64,000 nt of DNA from Metabacillus dongyingensis (GCF_019933155.2 NZ_CP082944.1:2482001-2546000), one strand, 5' to 3'; positions 34,994 through 44,749 are shown, numbered from the stretch's first letter. Program-made: numbers and translations. The notes: generated by a model not told the origin, from the sequence alone.

Positions 34994-35671
34994 CTATTTC
35001 TCGATTAGGCTTAAATCCTCCAGCTCCAGGCGAGTTGTTGTTTCCATTTGAATTCTCTCGCCAAATTGCAGTTTGATCAGTCTTTTAAATAGCGGCCCAT
35101 CATACACAAAGGTATGATACTCTCCTGCCTCACCCATTGGACATATCGGTGTGGACTTCATTCTTTCTATTAGCTGCTGATCAATTTCCTGGCCGAGCCA
35201 TGTGTCATCAAGCACATTATCCTGAGTTCTGATGATGACTGCTTTGTATCCGCTATCTGCAAAATCTTGAAGGGCTTGCGCAGCTTCATCCTTCTTCATC
35301 CATAACGGATACAGTGCTTCTAAGCCAGCTGAGTCTGCCGTATTTTCTCCCCAGCTGCGGTGTTCATCAAGATATAAATCTCCGAAAGCTGCGCTAGTAA
35401 GTTGATATTTATTCTTCAAATCTTTAAGTGAGTCTATAAAACTTTGAGTATATCCCTTAAATGTGCATCTAATAAAATGCACAGGAATACCTAAGGCTTC
35501 GCTTTGTTTTAGTATTGCTTCCATTTTCTCGCCATGTCCGAACGTTCTCTCTAGCTCAATAGGTACAGTGGTTATAAGACATGCAATTTCATGACCTTGG
35601 CCAATGAGCATATGCAGTGCCATACAGCCATCTTTGCCGCCGCTCCATGATAGAGCAATTTTTTTCTTCAT
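34994..35671 (-). CDS. PP-loop ATPase, Dph6-like (COG2102)
   Basis: A 225-residue adenine-nucleotide alpha-hydrolase fold. The PP-loop WSGGKDGCMALHML lies at 9-22, and AAFGDLYLDEHRSWGEN and GEAGEYHTFV are typical of the Dph6/MJ0570-related family. The eukaryotic member amidates diphthine, but bacteria have no diphthamide, so the reaction here is unknown. It lies just upstream of the riboswitch on the same strand but has its own spacing. A role near cobalamin metabolism is only suggested by position. Confidence 0.75.
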   Translation of the reverse strand: MKKKIALSWSGGKDGCMALHMLIGQGHEIACLITTVPIELERTFGHGEKMEAILKQSEALGIPVHFIRCTFKGYTQSFIDSLKDLKNKYQLTSAAFGDLYLDEHRSWGENTADSAGLEALYPLWMKKDEAAQALQDFADSGYKAVIIRTQDNVLDDTWLGQEIDQQLIERMKSTPICPMGEAGEYHTFVYDGPLFKRLIKLQFGERIQMETTTRLELEDLSLIEK

Positions 35672-35833
35672 TTCGATACACCGCTTTCAATCTTTTTTAT
35701 GTATTCTTTGTCTGACTTTTTCCATTTTGATTATGATTCATAAGGAATCTTAAGTCAAAAGAAATTGCTGCCTTATTTGACATGGATGTATTAAAATACA
35801 TCAAGTTGCTTCTAAAGGCCGGTATTTTTCTAT

Positions 35834-35868
35834 CAAAAAACACCAAAATGAATAATTATCCACTTTGG
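35834..35868 (-). terminator. Terminator after the M20 amidohydrolase
   Basis: On the minus strand CCAAAGTG pairs with CATTTTGG and is followed by TGTTTTTTG, 40 bases past the stop. Confidence 0.6.
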
Positions 35869-35906
35869 CGCTCTTTATATAGCTTTACCATTACTATTTT
35901 CATTAT

Positions 35907-37157
35907 TTAATCTAAAGCCATTTTCATAGCCGTTCTGTATAATAGCTCCGTTCCAATTGAGATATCCTCCATCGTTGAATACTCTTTAGGATTATGGCTG
36001 ATACCGTCTTTACAGCGGACAAAGATCATCCCATACTCACATTCGTACGACATCGCTAATGAATCATGAAAAGGTCCGCTCATCAATTCAATCGGATTCA
36101 GTCCGATATGTGAACTCTCATTTTTCATTATCTTCATGATTCTTTCAGAGCAATACCGCGGTTCACTATTTGTATCTTCTGAAATGGTATAAGTTAATCC
36201 ATGCAGTTCAGAAATTGTGTGGATTTTTTTTCTCAGCAGATTTTCAATAAAATCGCGTCTTTCAATCTCAATATCTCTTAAATCAATTGTAAAGCTGACT
36301 TTTTCCGGAATGATATTTCGCGAGTCTGGGAAGATTTTCATGCTTCCGACTGTACCGACTGTAGGCGCAGTGACATCCTCGCTTGTTAATTCATTAAGGG
36401 CAACAACAATTTTTGCAGCTCCTACAAGCGCATCCTGCCTCATATGCATGGGAACAGATCCTGCGTGTCCTGCAAAGCCCTCAAGTTCTACCGTCAGCCA
36501 TAATGGTCCTGATATTCCTGTAACGATTCCAACAGGTGTATCTTTTGCTTCAAGAATCGGCCCTTGTTCAATGTGGAGCTCTATAAATGCGGAAATGCCT
36601 CCAGAAGGATATTCTGAGTCCTTAAATTTTTCGGGATCACATCCAAATTCAATCAATGCCTCTTTTCGAGTGATTCCACTTTTATCTGTCCGGTCTAACT
36701 CCCCTTCTTCCAGTTTGCCGAGGATACCCCTTACTCCAAACAACCCTTTATTAAAACGGCAGCCCTCTTCATCACAAAATGCGACGATTTCAATTGGCAT
36801 ATTGGGAGTAATATTCAGCTCTTTCAATGTTTGAGCGGCCTCCAGTGCACCTAAAACACCGATTACACCGTCAAATCTGCCTGCATACGGCTGTGAATCA
36901 ATATGTGAACCAATCATTAATACGGGAGCTTCAGGATTCCTTCCTTCAAGCCGTCCGATTAAATTTCCAAAGTGATCAATTCTTGCTGTTAATCCTGCTT
37001 CTTCCATCCAGCCTTTTACTGTTTCGACTGCTTCTTTGTCTTCTGGAGACAGGGCAAGCCTGCAAACTCCGGTCTCACTGATTTTTCCTATCTGTGCAAG
37101 GGCATTTATTCTTTCTTCAAGCCGTGCTTTGTTTATTGTCAGAGTTTTATCAGCCAA
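35907..37157 (-). CDS. M20-family allantoate amidohydrolase / N-carbamoyl-L-amino-acid hydrolase
   Basis: A 416-residue dinuclear-metal amidohydrolase. Metal and catalytic motifs are MIGSHIDSQPYAGRFDGVIG near 82, FCDEEGCRFNKGLFGVRG near 128, and FIELHIEQGPILEA near 190, with AGHAGSVPMHMRQD in the lid domain. The family removes carbamoyl groups from allantoate or N-carbamoyl amino acids in nitrogen salvage. There are no ureide genes nearby, so the exact substrate is open. A GGAGGAATA ribosome-binding site precedes the start. Confidence 0.88.
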   Translation of the reverse strand: MADKTLTINKARLEERINALAQIGKISETGVCRLALSPEDKEAVETVKGWMEEAGLTARIDHFGNLIGRLEGRNPEAPVLMIGSHIDSQPYAGRFDGVIGVLGALEAAQTLKELNITPNMPIEIVAFCDEEGCRFNKGLFGVRGILGKLEEGELDRTDKSGITRKEALIEFGCDPEKFKDSEYPSGGISAFIELHIEQGPILEAKDTPVGIVTGISGPLWLTVELEGFAGHAGSVPMHMRQDALVGAAKIVVALNELTSEDVTAPTVGTVGSMKIFPDSRNIIPEKVSFTIDLRDIEIERRDFIENLLRKKIHTISELHGLTYTISEDTNSEPRYCSERIMKIMKNESSHIGLNPIELMSGPFHDSLAMSYECEYGMIFVRCKDGISHNPKEYSTMEDISIGTELLYRTAMKMALD

Positions 37158-37388
37158 AAATATTCCTCCTTAATAATTAGTAGAATATTCTGTATTAATA
37201 GTATAGGAAAAATCCTCTTATTACATGTTTCGTTATGTAAAAAGAATAATGATGAAATGTTACATTTTGTCCAGCAGAGTCTTTCGCTTGTTCTCTTTCA
37301 TTAATTCATCAGCTTCGTTGTGCTTTTCTTTCCATACCTATAAAATAGTATATATAATCTAAATGACCACTGGAGGTTCCTTTCAGCT

Positions 37389-37673
37389 ATGAAAGCAAGA
37401 TATGAACTGAACAATATGAATTTGACACTCAGCAATGTCACATTACGTGATTCTGTAGATAGCTATGTTCTTTTGAAAGCTGCAGATGAAAATAACAATG
37501 AAGTAACGATTAAGCTCTCACACCATCAGGCAGAATTTCTTGAAGCAGAATTTAAAGACTTAAATCGCAGAAGAAAAAACAGCTGCTCGGGTTCCTCCCT
37601 GCATGAAAAGGATAAAACGGAAGATGAAGCTTATGATCTTTTTAATAACGAGTTCTTTAATGAGGAAAAGTAA
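37389..37673 (+). CDS. Hypothetical small protein, 94 residues
   Basis: A charged protein: a beta-type N-terminal half (LTLSNVTLRDSVDSYVLLKA then NEVTIKLSHHQAEFLEAEF) and an acidic, Lys-rich tail. GGAGG lies 12 bases before the ATG, which is far. An AT-rich promoter-like TATATAAT lies upstream. No family recognised; the composition looks coding and cytosolic. Confidence 0.55.
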   Translation: MKARYELNNMNLTLSNVTLRDSVDSYVLLKAADENNNEVTIKLSHHQAEFLEAEFKDLNRRRKNSCSGSSLHEKDKTEDEAYDLFNNEFFNEEK

Positions 37674-37710
37674 TCCTTTTTAAAATTAGTTAGATTCACA
37701 CACAAAGCAA

Positions 37711-37745
37711 AAAAAGGTAAGTCATATTTGACATACCTTTAGTCT
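37711..37745. terminator. Terminator between convergent genes
   Basis: AAAGGTAAGTCA and TGACATACCTTT pair around TATT, followed on the plus strand by AGTCTTTTTT. It ends the small gene and overlaps the 3' end of the oxidoreductase gene. Confidence 0.7.
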
Positions 37746-39988
37746 TTTTTTTCAATCATTACAGGTACCCCATTAAGGACAGCGTTTCCGGAAAGCTTAT
37801 CTATTACTTGTTCATCCGTTAAAAGATTAACATTTACACCAGCATGTTTGCTTGCTGTCTGCAGACGAGTTCCAGTTAGGCTATGGCCCCATCCATGAGG
37901 CAGGCTCACCGTTCCAGGCATAATGTCTTCAGTAACGTGTACGATCACTTCTACTTTTCCTGTACGGGATTTCACTATAGCTTTATCCCCTTTTAGCAGC
38001 TTCAATTGTCCCGCATCTACAGAATGAACCCAAAGCGTGCAGCGGTTTTCTCCTTTTACGAGTACAGGAAGATTATGCATCCAAGAATTATTGCTGCGCA
38101 AATCTCTTCTCCCTACTAATAGCAATGTATCAGGTTTTGACTCTTTCATCATTTTACGCAGTCGCTTTACATCCTCTATTAATAAAGGTGCAGCCAATTC
38201 GATTTTTCCTGAAAGAGTTTGAAGGATTTCTTGAATCCTCGGCTGCAGTGCACCTAAATCGATGCCGTGGGGATGAGCCTGAAGCTTGGATAAGCTTAAC
38301 CCATCGGGATTTTTTCCGAAATGTTCTCCATAAGGGCCTACACGCAGATAAAAATCCAGTAATCGTTCAGGGCCCCTTCTATCTATTAGCATCCCCATGA
38401 TTTTGCTGCAGCCCTCCTCAAAAATTGGAGAGTTTGGATTCCTTATTTCATGTTTAATCAGCTGCTGCAGGGACATATCATCAAGAGCTTTAACAGGATC
38501 TCCGTCTATCGTTTGTTCACTTACAGCAGCCGCTAAGTGCAGAAGAATCTCCCATTCATCTTTTTTCTCTGCAGGCAAATCAAAAACCTTACTTGAAAAA
38601 TGAGCGATATTTCTTATAGCAAAACCTGAGAAGATGAGATCATAGTGTGATCGTTCTAAGGGTGTCGGAATGGGGAGGAGCACATGTGCATGACGAGTTG
38701 TTTCATTTAAATAGCAATCGATACTGACCATGAATTCTGTTTTTTCCAGCGCATGCTGAATACGGCTGCTGTTTGGTGCAGATAATGCAGGATTTCCTGC
38801 GATGGAAATGAAAGCTTTAATTTGTCCGGATCCGGGTGTTTCCAGTTCTTCTGCAAGGCATGAGGCTGGCAGTTCATTTAATACCTCTGGTAAATTCCTA
38901 ATTCTGCTTTTATAGCGGTCATAGCGAATTTTCCTGGCTTTTCCAGACAGCGCTCGTCTTGTTGCAGGTTTCGGGAACATCACACCTCCCTCCCTGTCCA
39001 AATTGCCAGTCAGCACATTTATTGCATCAATAAGCCAGCTGTTCATTGTACCGAATGCCTGTGTACAGGTTCCCATTCTTCCATAAACAATCGCTTTTGA
39101 AGATGCGGCTAAATCACGGGCAAGCTGACGTATGGTTTCTGATGGAATTCCGCAAAAAGAAGATACAGCTTCAGGAGTAAAATCTTGTGAAGCCATTTTC
39201 AGGTCATCAGCTCCATTAATAAGGTCTGTCAGTTTTCCAGTGTTGACCAAATCCTCATCAAATAATGTAAAAATCATCCCAAATAGAAACAAAGCATCTG
39301 TGCCAGGACGAATAAAATGATGTTCATCAGCTTGTTTTGCTGTTATTGTACGAACCGGATCGATGACAATCAGCTTTCCGCCGCGCTTTTGAAGTGCCTT
39401 CAATCTTCCTCTCATATTTGGAGCTGTCATTAAGCTGCCATTCGAAGCAAGCGGATTTGCACCGATCATGAGCAGATAATCTGTATGATCAATATCAGGA
39501 ATCGGCAGATTTGCTTCATTTCCAAACATGATTTCAGACGAAAGCTGTTTTGGAATCTGATCTAGAGTGCTTGCTGAAAAAATATTTTTACTTCCCAGCG
39601 ACCTCAGAAATATTGGTGTATACAAGGGACCTGATAGGTTGTGGACACTGGGGTTGCCTAAATAAACCCCTACAGAATCCCTGCCATGCTTTTTAATAAT
39701 TGACCTCAGCCTGTTACTGATTTCTGTGAATGCTTTTTCCCATGAAACTTCCTTCCATTCCTGACCATGGCGCATCATGGGTTTACTTATGCGATCAGGA
39801 TCTGAATGCAGTTCTTTTAAACTATATCCCTTTGGGCATAAATAGCCGCGGCTTAAAGGATCAAGCTTGTCACCTTTAATGTGAACAACTTCCTCTCCTT
39901 GCGTATGAATTTCCAGACCGCATGTAGCTTCACACAATGGACAAGTTCGATAATGAATGTTTACAGAATTATTCTTCGCAATTGGCAA
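37739..39988 (-). CDS. Molybdopterin-dependent oxidoreductase with [4Fe-4S] domain
   Basis: A 749-residue single-subunit member of the DMSO-reductase family. The N-terminal iron-sulfur ligands are Cys16, Cys19, Cys23 and Cys51 (TCPLCEATCG and YLCPKG). MIGANPLASNGSL, VIDPVRTITAKQADEH and LPHGWGHSLTG mark the cofactor-binding domains. No Tat signal is visible, so it is probably cytoplasmic. The start is TTG with GGAGAAG upstream. It resembles YyaE-like enzymes of unknown substrate. No partner subunit or cofactor-synthesis genes are adjacent. Confidence 0.87.
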   Translation of the reverse strand: MPIAKNNSVNIHYRTCPLCEATCGLEIHTQGEEVVHIKGDKLDPLSRGYLCPKGYSLKELHSDPDRISKPMMRHGQEWKEVSWEKAFTEISNRLRSIIKKHGRDSVGVYLGNPSVHNLSGPLYTPIFLRSLGSKNIFSASTLDQIPKQLSSEIMFGNEANLPIPDIDHTDYLLMIGANPLASNGSLMTAPNMRGRLKALQKRGGKLIVIDPVRTITAKQADEHHFIRPGTDALFLFGMIFTLFDEDLVNTGKLTDLINGADDLKMASQDFTPEAVSSFCGIPSETIRQLARDLAASSKAIVYGRMGTCTQAFGTMNSWLIDAINVLTGNLDREGGVMFPKPATRRALSGKARKIRYDRYKSRIRNLPEVLNELPASCLAEELETPGSGQIKAFISIAGNPALSAPNSSRIQHALEKTEFMVSIDCYLNETTRHAHVLLPIPTPLERSHYDLIFSGFAIRNIAHFSSKVFDLPAEKKDEWEILLHLAAAVSEQTIDGDPVKALDDMSLQQLIKHEIRNPNSPIFEEGCSKIMGMLIDRRGPERLLDFYLRVGPYGEHFGKNPDGLSLSKLQAHPHGIDLGALQPRIQEILQTLSGKIELAAPLLIEDVKRLRKMMKESKPDTLLLVGRRDLRSNNSWMHNLPVLVKGENRCTLWVHSVDAGQLKLLKGDKAIVKSRTGKVEVIVHVTEDIMPGTVSLPHGWGHSLTGTRLQTASKHAGVNVNLLTDEQVIDKLSGNAVLNGVPVMIEKKD

Positions 39989-40055
39989 CAGGAATCACTT
40001 CTCCTTCCGCTTCATTCAAATAAGTTATCAGAAAACTTATGAATGATGAGCTGTC

Positions 40056-41030
40056 TTAAGGATTCAAAACGAGTTTCCCCTTGGTCATTCGTCCTTCTAA
40101 TAGTTCATGAGCGCGTTTGGCTTCTTCTAAAGGCAACGCTCCTCCAATAACAAGCTGCAGCTTTCCTTCTCCTATATATTGCAATAATTCCTCAACACTT
40201 TCTTTATATAACTGAGGGTTTTTAAGAATATGCACTAACCAAAAACCTACAACACTGATATTGCGCTGCATAAGCACTGCTGGATCGAATAATGTTTCCT
40301 TTCCCCCTGCTCGGCCATAGATAACAAGTCTTCCATTTGGAGCCATGCATTTCAAACTATTTTTGAAAATGTCTCCCCCTACCATTTCCAGAATGATATC
40401 TGTCCCTTTTCCTCCAGTACTCGATAACACCTTTTTATGCCAATTATCTTCTGTATAATTAATCCCATCGTCAGCGCCTAAGGATACAGCAAGTTTCAAT
40501 TTTTCAGAGCTGCTTGCCGTCGCAATAACCGCACCAGCACCCATCAGCTTCGCCAGTTGAACGGCTAATGTACCGACACCCCCTGCTGCAGCATGAACTA
40601 AAACGGTTTCGCCTTTTTGTATTTGTCCTGATGTTTTGAGGATATGATATGCGGATAACCCTTGCCCCAGTATGGATGCTGCCTGGTTAAAATCTACCTG
40701 ATCCGGTATCTTTACAAGCTGAGATTGATCAAGGGAAGCAATCTCTGCATAACCGCCATCTTCTGTTAATGCAACAACACGGTCTCCAGGTTTAAAATTT
40801 GTTACTTCCGGCGAAACTTCGGCAACAATACCTGCAACCTCTGCTCCTGGTATATATGGAAGAGGTGTTTTTGCTAAATATTGACCATAACGGCGAGCGG
40901 TGTCTGCAAAATTCACTCCAGCTGCCTTCACCTTTATCAGTACTCCGCCCGCTTTTAGCGGGGGAACGGGTACATCAACTACTCGAAGTACATCTGGCTT
41001 GCCATATTCTTTAAATTGTATCGCTTTCAT
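40056..41030 (-). CDS. NADPH:quinone oxidoreductase-like MDR protein
   Basis: A 324-residue medium-chain reductase without catalytic zinc ligands. GVNFADTARRYGQY and IPGAEVAGIVAEV are in the GroES-like part, and the nucleotide-binding AAAGGVGTLAVQLAKLMGA lies at about 148-166. It probably reduces quinones or enones with NADPH. AAAAGGAGATG is a strong ribosome-binding site. A palindrome over the transcription start suggests control by a TetR-type repressor. Confidence 0.87.
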   Translation of the reverse strand: MKAIQFKEYGKPDVLRVVDVPVPPLKAGGVLIKVKAAGVNFADTARRYGQYLAKTPLPYIPGAEVAGIVAEVSPEVTNFKPGDRVVALTEDGGYAEIASLDQSQLVKIPDQVDFNQAASILGQGLSAYHILKTSGQIQKGETVLVHAAAGGVGTLAVQLAKLMGAGAVIATASSSEKLKLAVSLGADDGINYTEDNWHKKVLSSTGGKGTDIILEMVGGDIFKNSLKCMAPNGRLVIYGRAGGKETLFDPAVLMQRNISVVGFWLVHILKNPQLYKESVEELLQYIGEGKLQLVIGGALPLEEAKRAHELLEGRMTKGKLVLNP

Positions 41031-41112
41031 GCAGATTCATCTCCTTTTATGATCCGTTCAAAAAGATTTATTTCGTTTTTAAAAAATCTATAGCTAACGA
41101 AATCCAAATTAC

Positions 41113-41165
41113 ATACTGACTAGTTAGTATTTTATTATTATATAAATATTTATCAGATTATTCAA
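41113..41165 (-). promoter_or_regulatory. Promoter and TetR-type operator of the quinone oxidoreductase gene
   Basis: On the minus strand TTGAAT (41160-41165) and TATAAT (41137-41142) have a 17-base spacer. The expected start lies in an 18-base palindrome, ATACTGACTAGTTAGTAT (41113-41130), 16 of 18 bases symmetric. ACTnACTAGTnAGT-like sites are typical of TetR-family repressors. Confidence 0.6.
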
Positions 41166-41186
41166 TTAATATTTTAATGAACAGAA

Positions 41187-41214
41187 AAAGAGCTGCATTA
41201 AAGACAGCTCTGAG
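41187..41214 (-). terminator. Terminator after the 63-residue protein gene
   Basis: CAGAGCTG and CAGCTCT pair around a nine-base loop, with TTTTTC following on the minus strand. Confidence 0.6.
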
Positions 41215-41246
41215 ACAATTGCTATTCTATTAACAAGATACAACTT

Positions 41247-41438
41247 TCACAAATTTTCATTCTGCTGCTTTATTTCATCTCCGCTTAACATAATATTCGC
41301 TTCTTCCAGATTTCTGAGTTTATCAACAGAATCTCCTTCAATATCCCTTTGATTTGGAGGAGCATCATCTATTTCAGCAGTATTCTGTTTTCTGGCTGAT
41401 GAGGCAGCAGAGAAATGTTGATCCTTTTTTCTTTCCAT
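41247..41438 (-). CDS. Small hydrophilic protein, 63 residues
   Basis: It is rich in Asn, Gln, Glu and Lys with no hydrophobic core (MERKKDQHFSAASSARKQN at the start, GDEIKQQNENL at the end). Likely disordered; a spore- or stress-associated small protein is possible. ATG 41438 follows AAAAGGAGTT at nine bases. It has its own terminator. No family recognised. Confidence 0.55.
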   Translation of the reverse strand: MERKKDQHFSAASSARKQNTAEIDDAPPNQRDIEGDSVDKLRNLEEANIMLSGDEIKQQNENL

Positions 41439-41643
41439 GATATCCAACTCCTTTTTTAAAAGGATTTGATAATATTAAGCAGTTTATACAAAAAAACGTT
41501 CTGCTTCATTTCTCAATTTCTGTAATAAATAGATTTCCTTATTTAGCCTATAGCATTTTTAAAAATTTAAAAGCTTATAGACAAGTTTTCCCGCGCATCA
41601 ACATATAGATTAGAAAACATAGATTTGATTTGGAGGAGAAATT

Positions 41644-42093
41644 ATGCGTTTTGTCTTAATAAAAAAGAAATGGATTTTAATTGGAGCTGCGCTCTTCGCA
41701 CTGGCAGGGTTTGGCGGCTGGTATTACTTAAATCCTCTAGCCGACACTACTTTAAAAATGGAAAACAGCAGTATGAACTTAGAGATTCATATGGTTACTG
41801 GAGAATTCAAATCAAAAACAGCAGATGGCAAAGAAATTGAGGCTTACAGATGGGACCCAGGTACGATCTATATTCCTCAAGGAAAACAAGTTACATTAAA
41901 TATTCATGGTGTGAATGGCAATGAACATCCATTTCGTATTGAAGGAACAGAAATTAAAGGTGTTGTCAAGAAAGGCTCTAAGACGGCAATTCCTTTAAAA
42001 TTTGAAGAAGAAGGCATCTATCGTCTCATTTGCGATACACATTCGCATCACGGACAGGGCGTGCCGATGGTTGCATATATAGTTGTTGATTAA
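41644..42093 (+). CDS. Membrane-anchored cupredoxin-domain protein
   Basis: A 149-residue protein with an N-terminal anchor helix (about 10-28) and an extracellular cupredoxin fold. Type-1 copper ligands appear as His in NEHPFRIEG near 98, then Cys, His and Met in LICDTHSHHGQGVPM near 128-142. It would carry electrons or copper at the outer face of the membrane. TTGGAGGAG precedes the ATG. It stands alone, followed by an IS relic. Confidence 0.8.
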   Translation: MRFVLIKKKWILIGAALFALAGFGGWYYLNPLADTTLKMENSSMNLEIHMVTGEFKSKTADGKEIEAYRWDPGTIYIPQGKQVTLNIHGVNGNEHPFRIEGTEIKGVVKKGSKTAIPLKFEEEGIYRLICDTHSHHGQGVPMVAYIVVD

Positions 42094-42121
42094 TAGGAAT
42101 AAAAAAAGAGCTGACATGAAG

Positions 42122-42511
42122 TGACCCCAAAATGTTAGACAGGTTTATCGTCATGCTGCTTTTATTTGGCAAGAGTCCGGTATTGTACCGGACTCTTGCT
42201 CTTTCATTTTGCCTTAATTCGTTTGTAATATAGTAAAACCCTACGCAAGCACTAATGTTTAATATTTCAAATTTATCGTCCACCGTATAGGTTGTATAGC
42301 GTTTGATAAAAGCACTTTTCCAGAGATATTGATACTTCAGGACCCATGCTTGCAACACCCCTATGCTGCTTCAATGAATTTAGCGATCGTATTATGTCCT
42401 TCTGTGCCTTCAAGATATCGCTTGAAGGCTATAATCTTTTCTTGCGCTGTATATTCAGGCCATAAAAAACTGCACCCCAAATGGTAGACCGTGACTATCA
42501 TTTGGGGTGCA
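42122..42511 (-). mobile_element. IS3-family (IS150-type) relic 1, internally deleted
   Basis: The left end TGACCCCAAAATGTTAGAC and the inverted right end ending TTTGGGGTGCA bound about 390 bases. On the minus strand, fragments of OrfA are readable (TAQEKIIAFKRYLEGTEGHN then TIAKFIEAA; later SAFIKRYTTYTVDDKFEIL) and then the end of OrfB (SPVQYRTLAK with stop). The catalytic DDE region is deleted. An extra direct copy of the end sequence (ACTGCACCCCAAATG at about 42470) lies inside the right end. It cannot transpose by itself. Confidence 0.75.
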
Positions 42512-42532
42512 GTTCCACATCAGGCTCTTTTA

Positions 42533-43501
42533 TTATTCTTTATCTTCTCCAAAAATCGCGATGCTTTGCCGATTTGTCACAAATTTAAGTCCATCCCATT
42601 TTAACACGTTCATCATGTATCCCAGTCCATCTGCACTGTATCTGCCTGCAATATTCTGATACGTATCCAGTTCATACATACCGTCCCGTTCAAAATCAAC
42701 AGGGTACAGCCCTGACAGCGGAGCTACCCACCCCTCTACAGGGGCCTTTAAAGTGCCGTCTTTCTTGTAAATTTCATTCAGGTACTCTTTCCCTTTATAC
42801 TGAAGATCAAGTATATATCGTTTAGCGGGCTTTAAGCTATCCACTTGTGCTTTGAATTGATCCAGATATAAAACTTCGTATTTATTGGATTCATTAAAAG
42901 CATCAGAGTCGAAAATCTGCTTGAAGCTTCTGTCCTTGTACGAAAATACATAGGCGAATATCATGCCGCCGCTGCCGCCGGAATCAATGACAACTAAGAT
43001 ATCGTCAATTTTATCGCCTGTAAAATCACCCAAAAATAAAGATGGATCATATCCTGCATTTTGTTTTAAGGGAATTTGCTGTACTTGGCCATTTCTTCCA
43101 TCCTTAATATTAAGCGTGATATTGTTCAGATAAGAACTGTCAGGGGCAAGTTGATTGGCCGTCAAAAAAACAGTATCAGGAATGCCATCTCCTGTGACGT
43201 CTCCCCTTTCTTCTGTCACAATAAATCTGTCATACTCCGCAGCAGTATAGAATTCTGCGAAAAAAGCGCTGTTTCCTTTCATATTCGCTGCCTGGTGCCA
43301 TGTGTTATGATTATTTTTTAAGATCATAACATAATGATCGCCTTTCAAACGGTAAGCAGCAGCTATTTCAAAAATCTGATCGCCATCTAAGTCCGCTGTA
43401 AAGATAGCGATACGACTATCAGGCTCGGTCAGCTCAAAGACCTCTGCCTCAGGCGGCAAAAATTGTTTTACAAGCGGCAAATAATGATAATTCTCACTCA
43501 T
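42533..43501 (-). CDS. FG-GAP/VCBS-like repeat protein
   Basis: About 322 residues with four Ca-binding-like loops: TADLDGDQIFEI near 35, GDVTGDGIPDTVFL near 100, GDFTGDKIDDILVV near 158 and VDFERDGMYELDTY near 270. This spacing suggests a beta-propeller or similar beta structure. There is no signal peptide, so the protein may be cytosolic or a spore protein. ATG 43501 follows GAGGTG at four bases. The family is common in Bacillus but without known function. Confidence 0.65.
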   Translation of the reverse strand: MSENYHYLPLVKQFLPPEAEVFELTEPDSRIAIFTADLDGDQIFEIAAAYRLKGDHYVMILKNNHNTWHQAANMKGNSAFFAEFYTAAEYDRFIVTEERGDVTGDGIPDTVFLTANQLAPDSSYLNNITLNIKDGRNGQVQQIPLKQNAGYDPSLFLGDFTGDKIDDILVVIDSGGSGGMIFAYVFSYKDRSFKQIFDSDAFNESNKYEVLYLDQFKAQVDSLKPAKRYILDLQYKGKEYLNEIYKKDGTLKAPVEGWVAPLSGLYPVDFERDGMYELDTYQNIAGRYSADGLGYMMNVLKWDGLKFVTNRQSIAIFGEDKE

Positions 43502-43627
43502 TGTGCACCTCACATAAGAACATTTGTTAAACTATGATATGCACAGGCATGGTCAGTTAGGCAGAAATTAATAGAAGTAATATAAAACTTCATGTATCGT
43601 ACTAAATATTGTCAAAGGATGAATGGT

Positions 43628-44749
43628 ATGAAAAAAATCATTATTGTAGGTGCAGGCATATTAGGTGCCTCTGCTGCTTATCATTTAACAAAACTCGGGG
43701 CGGATGTGACAGTCATCGACCGTAAAGATGCAGGACAAGCAACTGATGCTGCGGCAGGAATAGTTTGTCCCTGGGTGTCACAGCGCAGAAATCAAGCCTG
43801 GTATAAGCTTGCCAAAGGCGGAGCGAGGTACTATCCCGAACTAATTGAAGAACTGCAAAAAGATGGAGAAACAGACACAGGCTATAAACAGGTTGGCGCG
43901 ATTATCCTTCATCGTGAAGAAGATAAAATCAGGAAGATCCAAGAACGTGCCGTGAAAAGAAAAGAAGATGCACCAGAAATCGGAAGCATTACTTCTTTAT
44001 CCAAAGAAGAAACAAAAAATAGCTTCCCTCCACTCTCAGAAGACTTTTTCTCTGTTCATATTGAAGGAGCTGCACGTGTAGATGGACGTGCCCTAAGAGA
44101 CTCCCTTTTGAGGGCTGCCGTGAAAAAGGGAGCCTTTTATATTCATGGGAATGCTAAACTCCTATACGAAGGTGAACATGTTAAGGGAGTGTATGCTGAT
44201 GATAAAAGTTTTTATGCAGATGAGGTCATAATCTGTGCAGGAGCTTGGGCAAATGAATTATTAAAGCCGCTTGGCTTGACCTTTAAAGTCACCTATCAAA
44301 AAGCTCAGATCGCCCATTTAAAAATGGAAGATGCAAATACGTCTTCCTGGCCGGTAGTCATGCCACCAAGTGATCAATATCTGCTGGCGTTTGATGAGCA
44401 GCGGATTGTGTCAGGAGCCACGCATGAAAATAATATTGAGGGGTTTGATACGAGAGTCACTGCCGGCGGCCTTCAGGAGGTTTTTAATAAAGCTATAGAA
44501 ACAGCACCGGGTTTAGAAGAATGTACATTTCTTGAAGCAAGAACCGGCTTTAGACCATTCACTCCCGGCTTTTTGCCTGTTGTCGGATTCGTTCCTGGCT
44601 GGAGAGGCTTAGCAGCCGCCAATGGACTGGGAGCATCCGGGCTTACGATGGGACCTTATATTGGCCGTGAGCTTGCAAAGCTTGCACTAGGCATGGAGCT
44701 TGAAATTGATCTTAAGCAATATGAAATAAAAAATGCATTGGGGGATTGA
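43628..44749 (+). CDS. FAD-dependent oxidoreductase (DAO/glycine-oxidase type)
   Basis: A 373-residue amine or amino-acid oxidase. The FAD dinucleotide motif IIIVGAGILGASAAYHL is at the start, DAAAGIVCPWVSQRRNQAWY follows, and GASGLTMGPYIGRELAKL near the end is typical of DadA/DAO proteins. ATG 43628 has AAAGGA at eight bases; earlier ATG codons lie too close to it. It probably oxidises a D- or N-substituted amino acid. It is convergent with the DedA gene across the repeat array. Confidence 0.85.
   Translation: MKKIIIVGAGILGASAAYHLTKLGADVTVIDRKDAGQATDAAAGIVCPWVSQRRNQAWYKLAKGGARYYPELIEELQKDGETDTGYKQVGAIILHREEDKIRKIQERAVKRKEDAPEIGSITSLSKEETKNSFPPLSEDFFSVHIEGAARVDGRALRDSLLRAAVKKGAFYIHGNAKLLYEGEHVKGVYADDKSFYADEVIICAGAWANELLKPLGLTFKVTYQKAQIAHLKMEDANTSSWPVVMPPSDQYLLAFDEQRIVSGATHENNIEGFDTRVTAGGLQEVFNKAIETAPGLEECTFLEARTGFRPFTPGFLPVVGFVPGWRGLAAANGLGASGLTMGPYIGRELAKLALGMELEIDLKQYEIKNALGD

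Noticed and set aside
37250..37345. Minus-strand frame ending ELMKENKRKTLLDKM
   Set aside because: It looks coding-like but is only 25 codons after a stop, with no start codon or ribosome-binding site; too short to assign.
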